A DNA stretch of 64,000 nt, from contig JARKIF010000007.1 in the NCBI GenBank assembly GCA_029378245.1, positions 2,108,001 through 2,172,000 of the forward strand, written 5' to 3'. Positions within the stretch are counted from its first letter, which is position 1. Every line of letters starts with the position of its first letter. Below the pieces are notes generated by a model. That model saw only the letters and a list, made by a program, of their open reading frames with translations, was not told the DNA's origin and did no database searches. This DNA is from Roridomyces roridus. Its lineage: Eukaryota; Basidiomycota; Agaricomycetes; Agaricales; Mycenaceae. A program made the translations under genes and the position numbers. Positions 1 through 11,570 of the stretch are shown piece by piece.

Positions 1-35
1 TTAGAAGGGACAGCTGGGGGGGGTGTCCCTTCTAA
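1..35. repeat. Perfect 12-bp inverted repeat (hairpin) at window edge
   Basis: Bases 1-12 (TTAGAAGGGACA) are exactly complementary to 24-35, around an 11-base G-rich loop. The rest of 36-272 is AT-rich and shows no gene; a short motif (GCAATAAAGTCG) occurs at about 92 and again at about 151. The palindrome could be the end of a small inverted-repeat transposon cut by the window edge, or a transcription terminator hairpin. Confidence 0.6.
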
Positions 36-272
36 TTTGAAGGGATATAGCAATTTCTCCCTAGATGCAATAAAGGGCGCGATAAATGTCGCAATAAAGT
101 CGCAGATTCCTATGTAGAACTCACCAAGTACAAGTAGGTAGACCATGGTTGCAATAAAGTCGTGCCGGGTGATCAGCGATCATGATTTTACCAAAAAGGG
201 AAGTCCAAGAAAAATTGAGTCAATTCAAAGCTACAAGACATATACATTGTACCAAGAAACTAGTGTGACCTA

Positions 273-1229
273 CTACTCGCTATCACTAGCGGGAGGGATG
301 ATATTGCGAACGCCAGGAGGGCCACGCCGACGGGTGCCCGTATTGGGCGCGCCTTTGTGTGCTGGCCTCGGGACGGGGCGCGAGACCACCACCTCGGGGT
401 CGAGGCCCTTGCCGTGCTTCTTCCCCACCCCGCTGGCCTTCTTCTTCTTCTTTGCAACCGGCTCCTGCTCCTCTTCATCGTCCTCCCGGTCGTGCTTTTC
501 TCCCACCACGCTCCTCTTCTTCGACTTCACCACGACTGGCTCCTCCTCCTCGGGCTCCTCCTCCCCCTCCTCGCTGTTGTTGACGACACGGCGCTTCTTT
601 CTCAGCGGTGCATCCTCATCTCCATCACTATCCTCCCCGCCCTCGCCATCACTGCCGCCACCTCTCTCCCGATTCTTGCGTTCATGCTTCCCCCGCGCTG
701 CTATCATCTCTCTCTCATGTGCTGCGATTGCGGCTCCGTTAGGCACAAACTTGCCGCCCTTCATCACCACCCGAGGTGGAGCTGGCGTTGGGACGAAGAC
801 GGGCTTGGCGGGCTTGGGCTTGGGCTTGGTGGCAGAGGGTTTGGGCTTGGTCTTGGTAGCGGGATTGGCCTTGGCCTTGGTAGCAGCGGGCTTGGCCTTG
901 GTGGTAGACTTGGAGGCGGAGGCGGACTTGGAGGCAGACTTGGCAGCGGGCTTGCTCGACTTGGCCTTCTTGCGCCGCGCAGATCCGTCCTCATCCGAGT
1001 AATCCCCATTGTAGTTGTTGGCCTGGATTTTGGCGACAGCATCCAAGGTCGGGCTACTCTTGGACTTGGCACGGCGTCGGGCAGCGTGAGTTCGACCACG
1101 AGCAAGTTCCTGTTCCAAATGGCTTGGAAGGTGTCAGAGCAGAGAGTGAAATGCGAGGGAGACGCACTTCAGTCGATATGTGGCTTGGCGTTGGGCAGCG
1201 GGTACTCGCGCCTTGGGTGGCATTTTCAT
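273..1229 (-). CDS. Lysine-rich, acidic-patch nuclear-type protein, function unknown
   Basis: Two exons, 1168-1229 and 273-1122, joined across a 45-bp intron (1123-1167, donor GTGCGT, acceptor AAG) give 303 aa in frame. The N-terminus, starting MKMPPKARV, runs into a helical basic stretch (RLNHLEQELARGRTHAARRR). Residues of about 60-120 are Ala/Lys/Ser/Pro repeats of histone-H1-like composition. The second half alternates acidic runs with short KKKRK-type clusters that look like nuclear localisation signals. The short segment around PPRVVMKGGKFVPNG, just before the charged half, is the least repetitive part. No enzyme domain is visible. Low complexity makes every other frame open too, but only this frame has a plausible start, intron and stop. 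I infer a nuclear or chromatin-associated protein and do not recognise the family. Confidence 0.6.
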
Positions 1230-1653
1230 CTTGTGCGGATGGTGAGAGCTAGGAGCGTTGGAGAGAGAGTGTGGTTGAGCCACAGAGTGGTGAATCGTCG
1301 ATGTAGTGGCTTTGAGCAAGGGAGTCAAGAGAGAGGATGGTGGTCAGCAGTAGAAATCTGAGACTCGATTCGGATGTGAATCCAGACCAAGTAAATTTTC
1401 GACCACAGAATGCTCCATTAATTAGAGAAAAAATTCAAATACCCCCAGAGGGTCTGTACCAAGCAGCCTGAAGCGCCAGATGGGACAGAGATCTGTGGTG
1501 TTAACCTAGATAAAAAGAATCCCCGCTGAATGTGGTAAGTCAGTGACACGTGTGGTAAGTAACTGACACTCTTCTTCGTGGATTCCAGACGGTAATGTGG
1601 AGGCAAATTCTATTGCGCACGTCAAGAAGACATAGGGTATTTATCTACTGTAT
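1230..1653. other. Intergenic stretch with a short tandem repeat
   Basis: No gene is seen. At about 1531-1569 a unit close to GTGGTAAGTMASTGACAC occurs twice in tandem. The start of the upstream minus gene lies at 1229 and the stop of the downstream minus gene at 1654, so this interval holds one promoter and one 3' end. Confidence 0.5.
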
Positions 1654-3485
1654 CTACTGAGTTTTATAGAGTAATTCCAATTCGTCCAAGGTCGAAAAAA
1701 AACCGAGTCCATCCTCCCACCGAGTTCCAGCCGCCTGGTCTCTCTGCGCCTTCTCCTCTGGTGACGCAGTTGCGAGGAAGTCGTCATCCGTCCTATTCCC
1801 ATTTGCAACCCAGCGGAATAAGGCACCCGACGTGAATTGTGTAAACGAGTGGCGTTTCTCGTGCGGCTGGATGGGGGTATTGGAATGGGTGATGATCGCG
1901 GATGGGATGAAGATGGTGGAGCCTGGGGGAAAGCGGATGATGAGACGGAGTTCCCATAGGATGATGTGGCCGCCGAGGTCGGGGTTGTAGTCGCCAAGTG
2001 CCGTGACAGGGCACCATCCCGGAGCCAAGTTCCCAAAGTCGCGGTGTGGACGAGTGACCGCACGCCCAAAGTTCCACGTGCAAGCCGCCAACACGCTGCA
2101 GTCGAAATTCCATCTCAGTTGCTTCCAGGCGAGAAGATCGTCCTTGCACTTCTGATATCGTGCAAAGAGACGTGGGGCGTAGATAGACATGAGTACTACG
2201 TGTATGTCAGGAGATGAGAATATATGTGTATGCAAATCGTACGCACGCATGGTGAATCCCACAATGTCGAGGAAGAACTTGTGGTGCATGAGCTCGTCGG
2301 TGACGGCGGTGTTTGCCACGTTGGTGTGCAGATCGCCCGGTTCCTGCAGGAATGAAATGAGAAGGCAGGGAATGGTAGAGAGGAGGGACGTACTGTTTGA
2401 CCAGTCCCAAAGGACGGCCCACATGTCAAAGCCGCATATTCCTCCTGCGCCCTGCGGTGCTGATACTCCCGAGCAGAAAGACGAATGCGTTCCTCACGCT
2501 GCTCCATCTCCTTTGCGGCACCATCAACAACGAGCTTCCACCGTTCTTTGTCCCGAGGTTCCCCGCCCAGAAGCGCAATGATTCTTCTCTTCGAGTCGAC
2601 AATAGGTATAGTGAGCCTGGTGCGATGGTGAGCTCCGGCGGCTGAAGGAGGGGGAGGAGGGCTTACCATCCAAGCCAAGGTATGTATCTGAACCCAGGTT
2701 TGCCCACCAACGCATCGACCTGCGCTTGGGTGTATATACAGGGCCCCATTCCCGAGTCACCGACGCTGAGCTCGCTCAGCTCGTCCTCGTCAGCTGGTAT
2801 AGTAAAACTTTTGCAAAGAAACATGTTATGGATCATCCGTAGGCTTTGCAAAAGTTCAGGTTAATTCTTATCTATGGAAGAGACTGCCAGAACTAGTTGA
2901 CCGGCTGGCACGGCACATCCGGCACACCGGCACAGGCTATATATGCTATTAAAAATTGATTTTCATCCTCTGGCCTTCTCGGAGAATCCCCTATGGGAAG
3001 AGAACATTGATGGCTTCTTCCAGATGTGATAACAATCCTGAAAGAGTAACCGGCACATTTGGACCAGCGGCATGCATCAAAAAAAGACGGGGGATCAAAA
3101 AAATCAAAGTTGTAGAGCCGCTCGAGAGCTACAGGAGTTGCTAACATTGTTTTACATCAAACTGATTGGCTGGCCCGCAAAATGCAAAATACTTTTTCAG
3201 AGGCAAGTCTTTGGAAACCAACCCCAGGTTTTGAAAGCTGAGTGTGTCCCAAGGCTTCATACCAAAGGAACCATTATGTTTTCTAACCTCAGAGTGGTAT
3301 CATCAACTCTGAATTCAAAAAGTGTTTGACATTTCGGATGCTATTCCCGATTGGGCCACTACGCTTTCCTCCCAAAAAGGCAATTTTCAGCTTTTGCACT
3401 CCCATTGGATCTGCCTCTGGGATCCTTAACAAACTTTACTGACAACAATTCTTCTTTCAATCCTTCCACATGTTTTGGCAACAAG

Positions 3486-4250
3486 TGTGTTATCACTTTG
3501 TTATATCCATGTCATCCCGACTTCGATCCGAGGCCCTCCGATCCCTCTGGGCCCTCCGGTCCCTCCGACCTTCCGGCCTCTTCCATCCAAGATGCATTCG
3601 ATCACGTCATATTGCACAATCTTACGTTGTTATATCCATGCATGTCCAACTCTCCCGACTCTCCCTTGGACCTTCCGACTCCTCCGGTTCGGATCATCTC
3701 CGACTGATCCGGACATTCCGACCTTGATGCATCCGATCTGTTCGTATTGCACAATCCTATAGGGTTTTCACGCAATGAAGTTCTTCTGAGCGTTTCCCTT
3801 ATTGTGATTATCTTTATCTTCTTCTCTCTTATTGTTGTAGTATAGATCTTATTGTCTTTCATACTTCTGACTCCATTAGGTCGTGTCATACTTACTTAGT
3901 ATATATAGGCGATACGACTTTGATGTACCTCAGTAGTTAATTAACGTGTGTTGCCTCCACAACTCCTCTGTGCCATCTAGTCTCCGAGTAATCCTCTCTC
4001 GGAAGTCAAGTGGTTGGTGCGCTCTCCCTCCGAGTAGCGTTCACCTCATCCGGATCACCTTCGGTCATCATCCCACGGTCCTCCTGACCTCCGGTACTCC
4101 GACCTCCGACCTCCGGTTCCGGCCCCTTTGTCCTACCCTCTGGCACGGACATTACACACTTTGTGTATATACCAGTTGTAAGAGTGGAAATGGTCTGTGC
4201 ATTTTTGCACCTTTGATATCATTTCCATGTAGTTTCATGCTTTTGTGATC
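3486..4250. repeat. Tandem-repeated, LTR-like region inside the transposon
   Basis: Two units of about 130 bp begin TTGTTATATCCATG (3498 and 3627) and each ends with GATGCATYCGATC followed by ATTGCACAATC. Downstream are a TATA-like TATATATAGG (about 3900) and a C/T-rich stretch of CCTCCGG repeats. At 4320-4330 a purine tract is followed by TGTTATAAGTG, which resembles the start of a Copia LTR. This may be a nested retrotransposon remnant. Its boundaries are not established. Confidence 0.3.
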
Positions 4251-5429
4251 TGTGAGCTTAGCATGTTCATGTACCACTTGGGATGCTAGATCTCAAATAT
4301 CAGTCCAGATCTGAGCCATGGGAGAGTGTTATAAGTGAATGAGATAAAAGGTAGATTTAGGTGCAGCTATCGATATTGGCAGTTGATAACCTGATCCTTA
4401 GCACCCCAAGACTTCAATGAGTATTATCAATGACTTTTGAAGTCCCTTACCATAAGGTGCACAATAGGCCAGGTGAAAGTGGGAAAAGTCATCAAATCCC
4501 ATTTTCACTGTATTGCTCATGCTCTTGATTTTTCCTCTGTGGTTGAAGTACATGGGACAAGTACCCTAGAGTATAGGAGGCCAGGACAACCAAGATCAGC
4601 TGAATACCTGCACAGAAAGTAAAGTTATATGCATAGAGATTTTGTGATCATTTTGGATCATTCTGTTGATAGAAGACAAAGGGAGTGGAATCTGGGATAT
4701 TTGAAGTCACCAATGAGGAAAGGGAGCTCAGGGGGTCCAGAAAGTGTCCTTGATCATGAAGGTTGGTGGAGAATCCATGGAGTTCTGTTCAAGAGCTCTA
4801 CTGGACATTTGACCGAATTCTTACCCTACAATCCTGCCAGACCCAAACACAACCAGTGGAATCTTGCAAATGCTCTTGCAAATATGGATGGGTGGAGCAA
4901 TTCTAAGATGTTCCATCTAGTTTTTAGACTCCCAATACATGTACATGGCCCTGTAGGTGCACAACAAGGGGGATCAGCTCAAAATGATCACACTCACAAC
5001 TCAGGTTTCTCCTCATGTTCTGGCCAGTTTCTTTGCTCTAATGGGGTCTACTGGCAAGGGAAATGTTCACTGTGGTGTTGGAACCAATGCATTAGCCACA
5101 GGTATTGAGAACTGGTGCACACTTACATTTGAAGAATTGAGTTGAAATCTCTCTGGAATCAAGGGCCTTGGTTGAATCTTCTTCAGATGAGAGTTAATAT
5201 GATCCAGGATCAGACTTACAGGCTACAGATCACACATCTGGGCACCAGAATCATTCAGCACCAGGAAATCAGTGTTTTCAATCATACAGCAATTGTGCCT
5301 CTCAGTGAGTGTAAATGGGGGTTGTAAATACATGGAGTGCATGGGAGGGAGTGCTGCAATAGTTCCATGAAGATTCAAAAGAATTGAGGGAGTGGTGCTA
5401 AAGGTATAAAGGCAACAAAAATGGGATGG

Positions 5430-5525
5430 GGGTACTGGGATTTGAACTTGCGACCTTGGCAAAAACATATAATAAGGGGAGAATTATTAGAGAGACAAGT
5501 AACCAATAGACTAGACAACCAATAC
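5430..5525 (-). repeat. tRNA-derived (SINE-like) sequence
   Basis: On the minus strand a B-box-like GGTCGCAAGTTCAAATCCC (5438-5455) is preceded by an A-box-like TAGTCTATTGG (5503-5513), with spacing like a tRNA gene. The arms do not fold into a proper cloverleaf by eye. A SINE head or tRNA pseudogene is the likeliest reading. Confidence 0.4.
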
Positions 5526-6933
5526 CTTGAAGCAGTGGGGAGTCCTGTCAGCTACCAGGTACACCTCCTTTGCTAACCCACCAGACCTACCATGCCGCTG
5601 TGCCCTAAAACATCACCATCAAAACGCCCTGAGCAATAGGCCATACATTTTGAACAATGTAATACAGGCATTTCATTTTTCTGAAGCCGGGGTTTGGAAA
5701 GTATTTTGCATTTTGTGAGCCAGCCAGGCATTTTGAGCCAGTATTGTATAGGGTGATTCTGTAGCTGCAAATCAGCTCTACAACTTTGATTTTTTTGATC
5801 CCCGATCATTTCTGATCCATGCCGAGCATGTGTAGTCAATTGATGCAGTGATATCAGTCATCTCCGGAGCCATTGATGGCAATTTAAGATATTAATATCA
5901 ATTACCCATTAAATAGAGCTTAACCGAGAGTTAATCTGGTTGTTCAGTATACCCGATACTGCCCCAGGATGCCGCCCTGATCCCTGTGATGGATATGGTC
6001 AGAGATAAGAGATTCAGTGCCTTTTGGGTATAGATAATATTTAACGTGTTCTTTTGCAATACCTACGGATGATTAGTAACATGTTTTTTGCAAAAGTTTT
6101 ACTGTATCTAGTGTCCTCGTACTCCCAAAGGTTGACGTCCTGCCCTCGCCGGACCCCAATCCACCCAGGCTTGGAGTGTGGAAGGTCGTTGGCATCCACA
6201 GCGACGTGTATAGGCGATGACGTGGCCTCGCGTGCTCTTTTCAGATGTACGTGCTTGAGTTTGGGGTTGGTGGGGGAGGCGGGGTTGAGGCGACGTTCAT
6301 GGTCACGTTTGACCTTGGATTTAATCTTCTCCCGTGCTGTAGCGGAGGAGGCTTTCTTGAGGCGATCCCGAGGGGGGGTGTGGCTGGCTGCTGAGGTCGA
6401 CGCGCCTTGGCGACGCTGAGCGCGTTTGACATTGTATTTCTGCTTGCGATGGACAGCGGCAGATACACCCGACATAGCATTTGGTGCCACGGGAATGGAT
6501 GACTGCGGGTCGGCCAAAGGAATGTCAGGCACTGTTAAGACCGCGTCAATTCGTGACAGAGACGGAGAGAGCAGCGATGCACCGTTGAGAGTAAGCGAGG
6601 ACAGGGCGGGGACAATGATATCCTCGGGCTCGTCCAAGGTCCCGTTCGTCTGCTGCTCTTCCAGAAACACCCTCAGCTGTTCCTCCGCATCAAAGTAGAC
6701 GGCAGGCTGAATGGCAAGCCCAAGAGCCAGGTCAAAAGGTGAGTACTCCTTCTTGGAACGGAGACGACGCCTTGGAAGCTGGAGTAAGCCTAAAACTTGG
6801 ATAGTCAGTATGTGGAATACGAAGGGAGAAAGAGTGCCAGCGCCAAGTTCCGCGAGGGAGCTCTTTGCGGCGTGCGCCGGGTTCCAAGTTCGGATTCCAT
6901 TGCATGACAATTGAAATTCGACTTACCGTCCAT

Positions 6934-7174
6934 GAGAACGACGCCCGACAACTGCCAGCAAGACGAAGGAAAGAAAGAGAGATTGGCGACGGCAACAAAG
7001 AGGTTTACGTAAATTGCTGCCGTGTCTCGGCGTGACTTGTTTGATCACGCTCCCGTGTTTTTGGACGGCTCCCGTCCTCGATCATCCTCGTATCTCATTG
7101 CCGCATTTCTCCTCCTCCTCCCTCCTTCCTCAATCTCAGCCCTCCTTCCTTTAAATCCAACACCCTCTGTCCTC
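6934..7174. promoter_or_regulatory. Shared bidirectional promoter of the dioxygenase and KDZ genes
   Basis: The 241 bp between the divergent start codons at 6933 (minus) and 7175 (plus) must contain both promoters. CTTTAAATCC at about 7149-7158 is TATA-like and lies some 20 bp before the KDZ start. Pyrimidine-rich tracts (about 7105-7135), typical of fungal promoters, lie between. The element-internal location suggests the two genes could be co-expressed. Confidence 0.5.
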
Positions 7175-9980
7175 ATGCACAGAAGCAAGAATCGTGCCCG
7201 GAAATGGCAGCCCATGTCAGTCGCAACAACAGAGGACCCGTGTGTGGTTCCACCCGCCAAGAAGGTTCGGATGGGAGCCCGTGCCATGGAAGAGTATCAA
7301 GATGCTCGTGCCATAACACGACGGGAGACTTGGGAGGGTGAGTACAAAGATTCTGCCCTTTGGCTTTGTCTGATTCTTGCGATTCCTGCCCAGTTATGTC
7401 CGTGACGAACCGTCAGAATCTTCAGGCACTCCAAGAGCTGGCAGCCGACAACACCCTCAACCCAGCCAACTTTCCTGGAGTCAACGCAGTCGACAGTGTG
7501 TTGAATGGGACGGAACAGGCTCTGATCAGCCATGCTGGAGGGGAGGTGGGCGATACATTGGAGGATATCATTGAGTTGACAGAGCGGGCGCGGTAAGTGG
7601 TGCTTCCCCTTCATGCCTCATTGACTTACCTTGCTCCAGAACCCGGTGTAAAGACACACGAACGCGGAGGGATCGTACTCAAAGGCGCAATAATGCGTTT
7701 CTTGCACAAATGCCGGATATACTCCGAGCATACTCGAGTTTCCGTGCATGGGGGAAGCCTGTGGAGGAAGCGGACAACGACCCAGAACTTTTGCATGTTC
7801 TGGTCGTGGATCTTTTCAGTGAGTGGCGTTTTTTTTGGTTTTCAAAACTCCTCCTTGATGCGTAAATCTCTAGCGGAGCACAGTGAGAACCTTGTCCTTC
7901 CCAAGGGCTGCGGAGGGTTTTCCGCGGCGCTGGTCAGACTTGGGCTAGTTCCGTCTGCACCGTGGACACCCTCAGTTGTTTTCACAATGGCGACTTTGGA
8001 CCTATACAGGGTATCGCATGCGCGATGCCCCCAATTTTCCATCTACGCGTTCACCAAGACGCTGGCCGACTTACACGGGGTGAGTTTCTCCTCACACTGC
8101 TGCGTTTGTCATACTGGAAAACTGACTCCGACATTAGGTCCCTCCCCGATCAACGATGCATCAACACTTCTCCATTGCGTTTGACCTCTACCTCGACCTA
8201 CGCCGCCGCACAGAGACCCAGGTCCTTCGTTCCCTCAGTCGCGACAGCCCTGTCTGGCGTATGAAGAACTGCTGCCCCGCGTGTACCTACAAGCTCGAGG
8301 GCGAGGACCAGCTGATATTCAGCATGCTGGTGACAATGGATGGCAATGACTCATTGAAGAGAGTGCTACGGCGTGGCCCAGACGCGGATGGTCCAGGGAA
8401 TTCCAATGAGCGTTACGACGACCGAGATGCCAGCGACGGATATTATCTGCCACGCGACAAGGTCGATGAGTGGGCACGGAAGCGTCTGGCGGATGTCTTA
8501 CCAACGGATGACAATGTGCGTCTGGAACTCACCGCCGAATCTGGATACTGACATTGGATGCAGGGTGAGGAGAATCCGTGCAAGGAGCGTTGGAAGAACA
8601 TGGTCAACGACGTGACCGCCAAAATGTGGGGAATATTTGATGAGACGGGAATCTTTCTCTGTCTTTGTCGGCATGGGTTTGCGTTGGTGCTGGTGGACAT
8701 GCTGCGGAGTGGAGAGCTGTGCGTTTACCTTTTACTTGACCTCTCCCTTCGTTGATGTTTTTTTCTAGCTCGAAGTACCCCCTCGCCGTTGTTGAGCATC
8801 TCCTCAAGCACTTTGGTGTTGATCTCGGTGTCGGCTATGACATTGGGTGCCACTTTTGCACCACCCTCGACAAGAGCGAGCTGGGACCCGAGGCGCGCGA
8901 GAGTCGCCTTCGCTGCCTCGTCGGGGCGTTCCACGGGCATGCTCATAATCGGCTCTGCCAAGTGTGCTTCTTGGCATTATATGTCAAGGGCCTCGGGATC
9001 GAGGATCTGGAGGGCTGCGAGCGGAGATTCTCCCGGAGCAACGCATTGGCGGGTTGCTGTCGCCGCGCAAGCCGTTTCCATCGCCAGCAGGAGATAACCG
9101 CTTATTTCAAGCACACCAATGATTTCGATGTTTATGCCAACCTTGGTGAGTAAGCGAGCGTTTCTTTCTTCAGTCTGAGGACTGACAACCGCCTGTAGCT
9201 ACCTTTTTGTGCTCCAACTATGAGCAGGCCCTCAAGATTCTGGACGACGAGGGAATTGTGCGGAGAATGATGTGGGCGGAGGATGTGGTCGATGGGGACG
9301 AGTTTGTGCAGGCGCTCGCCGACGAGAAGGCCTATCTGCAGGAGCTGTACAAGAGCTCCAGGACCACGGTGGAGACGCCCGCGACGCGCTACGTTGCAGC
9401 CCTCGACGATGACAGCGCCAATGCGTAAGTCTTTCCCTTGCAGCGGTCGTTGCCGTATCTGATCTTTGAGCTATAGGACCAAAGTCGCTCAATGCAGAGC
9501 TGCCGTTCGTCAAGCACAGAGCGACGCTGCAGCATTCACCCCCGGCAAGAGCAAGGCCGATATTGCTCTCAGGCATGCATTGGAGAAGAGGGAGCGCACG
9601 GCCACGGTATTGGCAGATCTCGAGCGGGAGCTAAACATTACTACTCGGTGGACCGTCGAGCATCCAAGCTATAAGGCTGCACAGAAGGAGGCGCGTTGGC
9701 TGGAGTATCAACGGGCTCTGGATCGGCTTGAGCTCCTGGTTGTGGAGCGGCTCTTTGAGTTGACGAAGATGAATCAGTCGGGGACAGGTGCGTCTGCAAT
9801 ATTCTCTTTCTTTGCTTCCTGCTGAACGAGGCTACAGGCTACAAGATGAGAAAGCACATAGCCAAGTCTCTGCAAGCCCGTTCCAAGGCAGTGCGGAATG
9901 CGGTGGCCAGATACAATGCCGCCGGACTCACGATGAATCCATTTACTCCGTCAGTCCACCCCCAGCCTCCACCGGTATAG
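7175..9980 (+). CDS. KDZ-superfamily transposase (C-terminally short)
   Basis: Ten exons with consistent phase: 7175-7337, 7394-7592, 7640-7818, 7874-8079, 8138-8515, 8564-8718, 8769-9145, 9199-9424, 9477-9787, 9838-9980. Together they encode 778 aa; introns are 47-58 bp. Recognised by KDZ motifs in order: the CPxC cluster in NCCPACTYKLEG (about residue 298) followed by TMDGNDSLKR, IFDETGIF (about 398), GYDIGCHF (about 449), FHGHAHNRLCQVC (about 487) and EDLEGCERRFSRSN (about 512). The acidic residues in these blocks fit the RNase H-fold DDE catalytic core. The tail (about 570-760) is a charged coiled coil. The protein stops soon after LQARSKAVRNAVARYNAAG, where relatives I recall continue with a further conserved helical segment, so the 3' end looks truncated or replaced. 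It is divergent from, and presumably one element with, the TET/JBP-like gene. Confidence 0.85.
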
Positions 9981-11570
9981 ACTCCAGCCGTCAAGCACAC
10001 ATGGTCCGCATGACGATTCCAGCTGGCTGATGCATGACAGCCCATCGGCGGTGTAGTGGGTGGAGATCTACATCCTGATGCCTCTTTGTTTTTCCCACTT
10101 GCCGAGCCGGCAGCTGGATGCCTTTGATTTGCTGATGGATGTCCCGGGCAGGCAGGCAGCAGGGTTGATGGGAACATTTGGAAGGTATCAGGCATCACAT
10201 CGGCCTGATGAGGAGCCCGGCCAACATTGGGACAGTCAAAAATAAAAAGGTCCTCCAAGAGAAAAAAGGCACGGTCAAGATCTTTGAAGATCTATGTGTT
10301 TTTGCACAGCCGCTCGTTCTACACAGATTGATGTGTTTCTCTGATTCTCCCTGGAAAAAAACAGGTGGGTACATAAAAAAGCACCTCAGATTTCAGGATT
10401 TATGTGAAAACTCGTAGATCTTCAAAGAAATACATCAATCTCTGACATTGGGCAAAAAAAACAGGCCCTCAAAAAACTAAATGATTTTTGTCCACCGCGG
10501 TCAATCATACTTCTTGTTCCACAGACAACAGCTGGTGCATGTAGCATTCCATAAATTACTCCCCCCATACTTTCCTTGTCTCATCAGATTCACTCCTGGC
10601 ATAATGCTCAAGCCTCAGTGCACCGTTGGTCTGGTATTCAAATGTGGAATTCTCAAGACATAGACAAATCATCCCAACAGACTCGGATTGCCATGCCCCA
10701 GCAATGGCCCTTAAAGGCAGGTGTATTTGGATGATTTTCCCAAGGGGGACCCAACTTTCGAAATTTGGATATCCACTCTCGAAGTGTTTTAAGCTCCCCC
10801 ACCATATAGGGAAGGAGTTTCCCACGGCTACCACGGCCATCAATTGTTTGCTTCTGTTAGCCCCAAATCCAGCGTGCGGAAGAGAAGTTTCAGGACCTAA
10901 AGACACTCACTAGAGATGTCCATGCAGTATTATCATTGTATTGGGTGTTACACATGCTAGCTCTATCAATAAATCACCTTAGCAGACTCGGCCGCTCGAG
11001 ATTCGGATCAAAGAATGACCAAATAAGGAAATTTTGATCAATTCATCTCGTAGCGGTAGGGAAATACCTGCTGGGCTGTGGAATGACCATATCAGCTACT
11101 TTTAAGACCATTCAGAGCACATTCGAAATGTACGTCAAAAAGTTTTTTAAGGGTCCGGCCGGGACCCCCCCCCCCCCCCCCCTCCCCCACCCTATGTCAA
11201 ATTTTCGGCCGTTGATTCCCCCTTGAATTTTCCTCTCCTTAGTGAAGTAAATGTGATTGAATTGTACTTGAAGTTAATAAAGATGCGCGGACGGCGAACC
11301 TCAGGCTTGATCGATCTGATCCTGCCTTTCCTGAATGAGCCATGCCGTTTCAAATTTCAGGCTTGATTACGCACCAGCATTATCTCCTGCTGGAGATTAC
11401 TCGCTGCCTCGCCCTCATACACCGCGGTCCATGTCGTTTGCCCAACATTTTCCGAGCTCAGTCTCCCAGCTGACTGCTAGGCCCATCACACACCTATTCC
11501 TGTATTTACATAACTGACTTCACACAAACTTCACAAGTGTTTACCAGCCGCGAATATCGCCCTCCGGATA
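9981..11570. other. Gene-poor stretch downstream of the KDZ gene
   Basis: No gene supported. 10240-10500 contains many A-runs and may be the 3' flank or right end of the KDZ element; I could not find a matching inverted terminus near 1400-1650. A C-homopolymer run of about 19 bases lies at 11167-11185. An open stretch on the minus strand (10556-10906) has no recognisable features. Confidence 0.4.

Larger units (their letters stand above)
2801..6103. mobile_element. 3.3-kb terminal-inverted-repeat DNA transposon, non-autonomous
   Basis: The left end (from 2801) and the inverted right end (to 6103) match over about 60 bp, both reading inward as AGTAAAACTTTTGCAAA then ACATGTTA and ATCATCCGTAGG. 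Flanks carry GTAT on both sides (2797-2800 and 6104-6107). Equally, a TA duplication fits if the first TIR base is C (seen at the right end, mutated to T at the left), which would suggest a Tc1/mariner or pogo-type element. Subterminal regions also match inverted: GGGGATCAAAAAAATCAAAG occurs at about 3087 and again inverted at about 5800. No transposase is recognised inside. The interior is composite: a tandem-repeated LTR-like region (about 3490-4250), an unrecognised open stretch (4629-5108), and a tRNA-like piece (5430-5525). It interrupts the dioxygenase gene. Confidence 0.8.
1654..6933 (-). pseudogene. TET/JBP-type Fe(II)/2-oxoglutarate dioxygenase gene, split by a transposon
   Basis: Fungal TET/JBP-like dioxygenases oxidise methylated bases in DNA; this copy looks like the KDZ-associated lineage. 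Inferred exons: 6927-6933 (ATGGACG), 6104-6789, 2667-2800, 2394-2616, 2247-2343 and 1654-2195, with introns 6790-6926, 2617-2666, 2344-2393 and 2196-2246. The C-terminal half carries the double-stranded beta-helix signature: Fe-binding HxD in RPHRDFGNLAPGW (about 2040), a central GGHIILWEL strand, the distal His in ITHSNTP (about 1885), and the 2OG-binding Arg in EKRHSFTQF. The N-terminal exon is basic and low complexity. A 3.3 kb inverted-repeat element (2801-6103) sits inside the exon joining the two halves. After notional excision the two halves are one nucleotide out of frame, so a frameshift also exists or the local exon model is incomplete. The start lies 241 bp from the divergent KDZ gene. 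Family call strong; pseudogene call follows from the insertion. Confidence 0.8.

Noticed and set aside
357..1361. Long plus-strand open frames opposite the first gene
   Set aside because: They are antisense shadows of the Lys/Glu/Ala-rich minus-strand gene. Their Leu/Gly/Ser repeats mirror its low complexity and there is no start or intron logic.
1400..10560. Terminal inverted repeats of the whole KDZ/dioxygenase element
   Set aside because: I compared 1380-1660 with 10250-10560 by eye and found no convincing inverted match, so no element borders are claimed.
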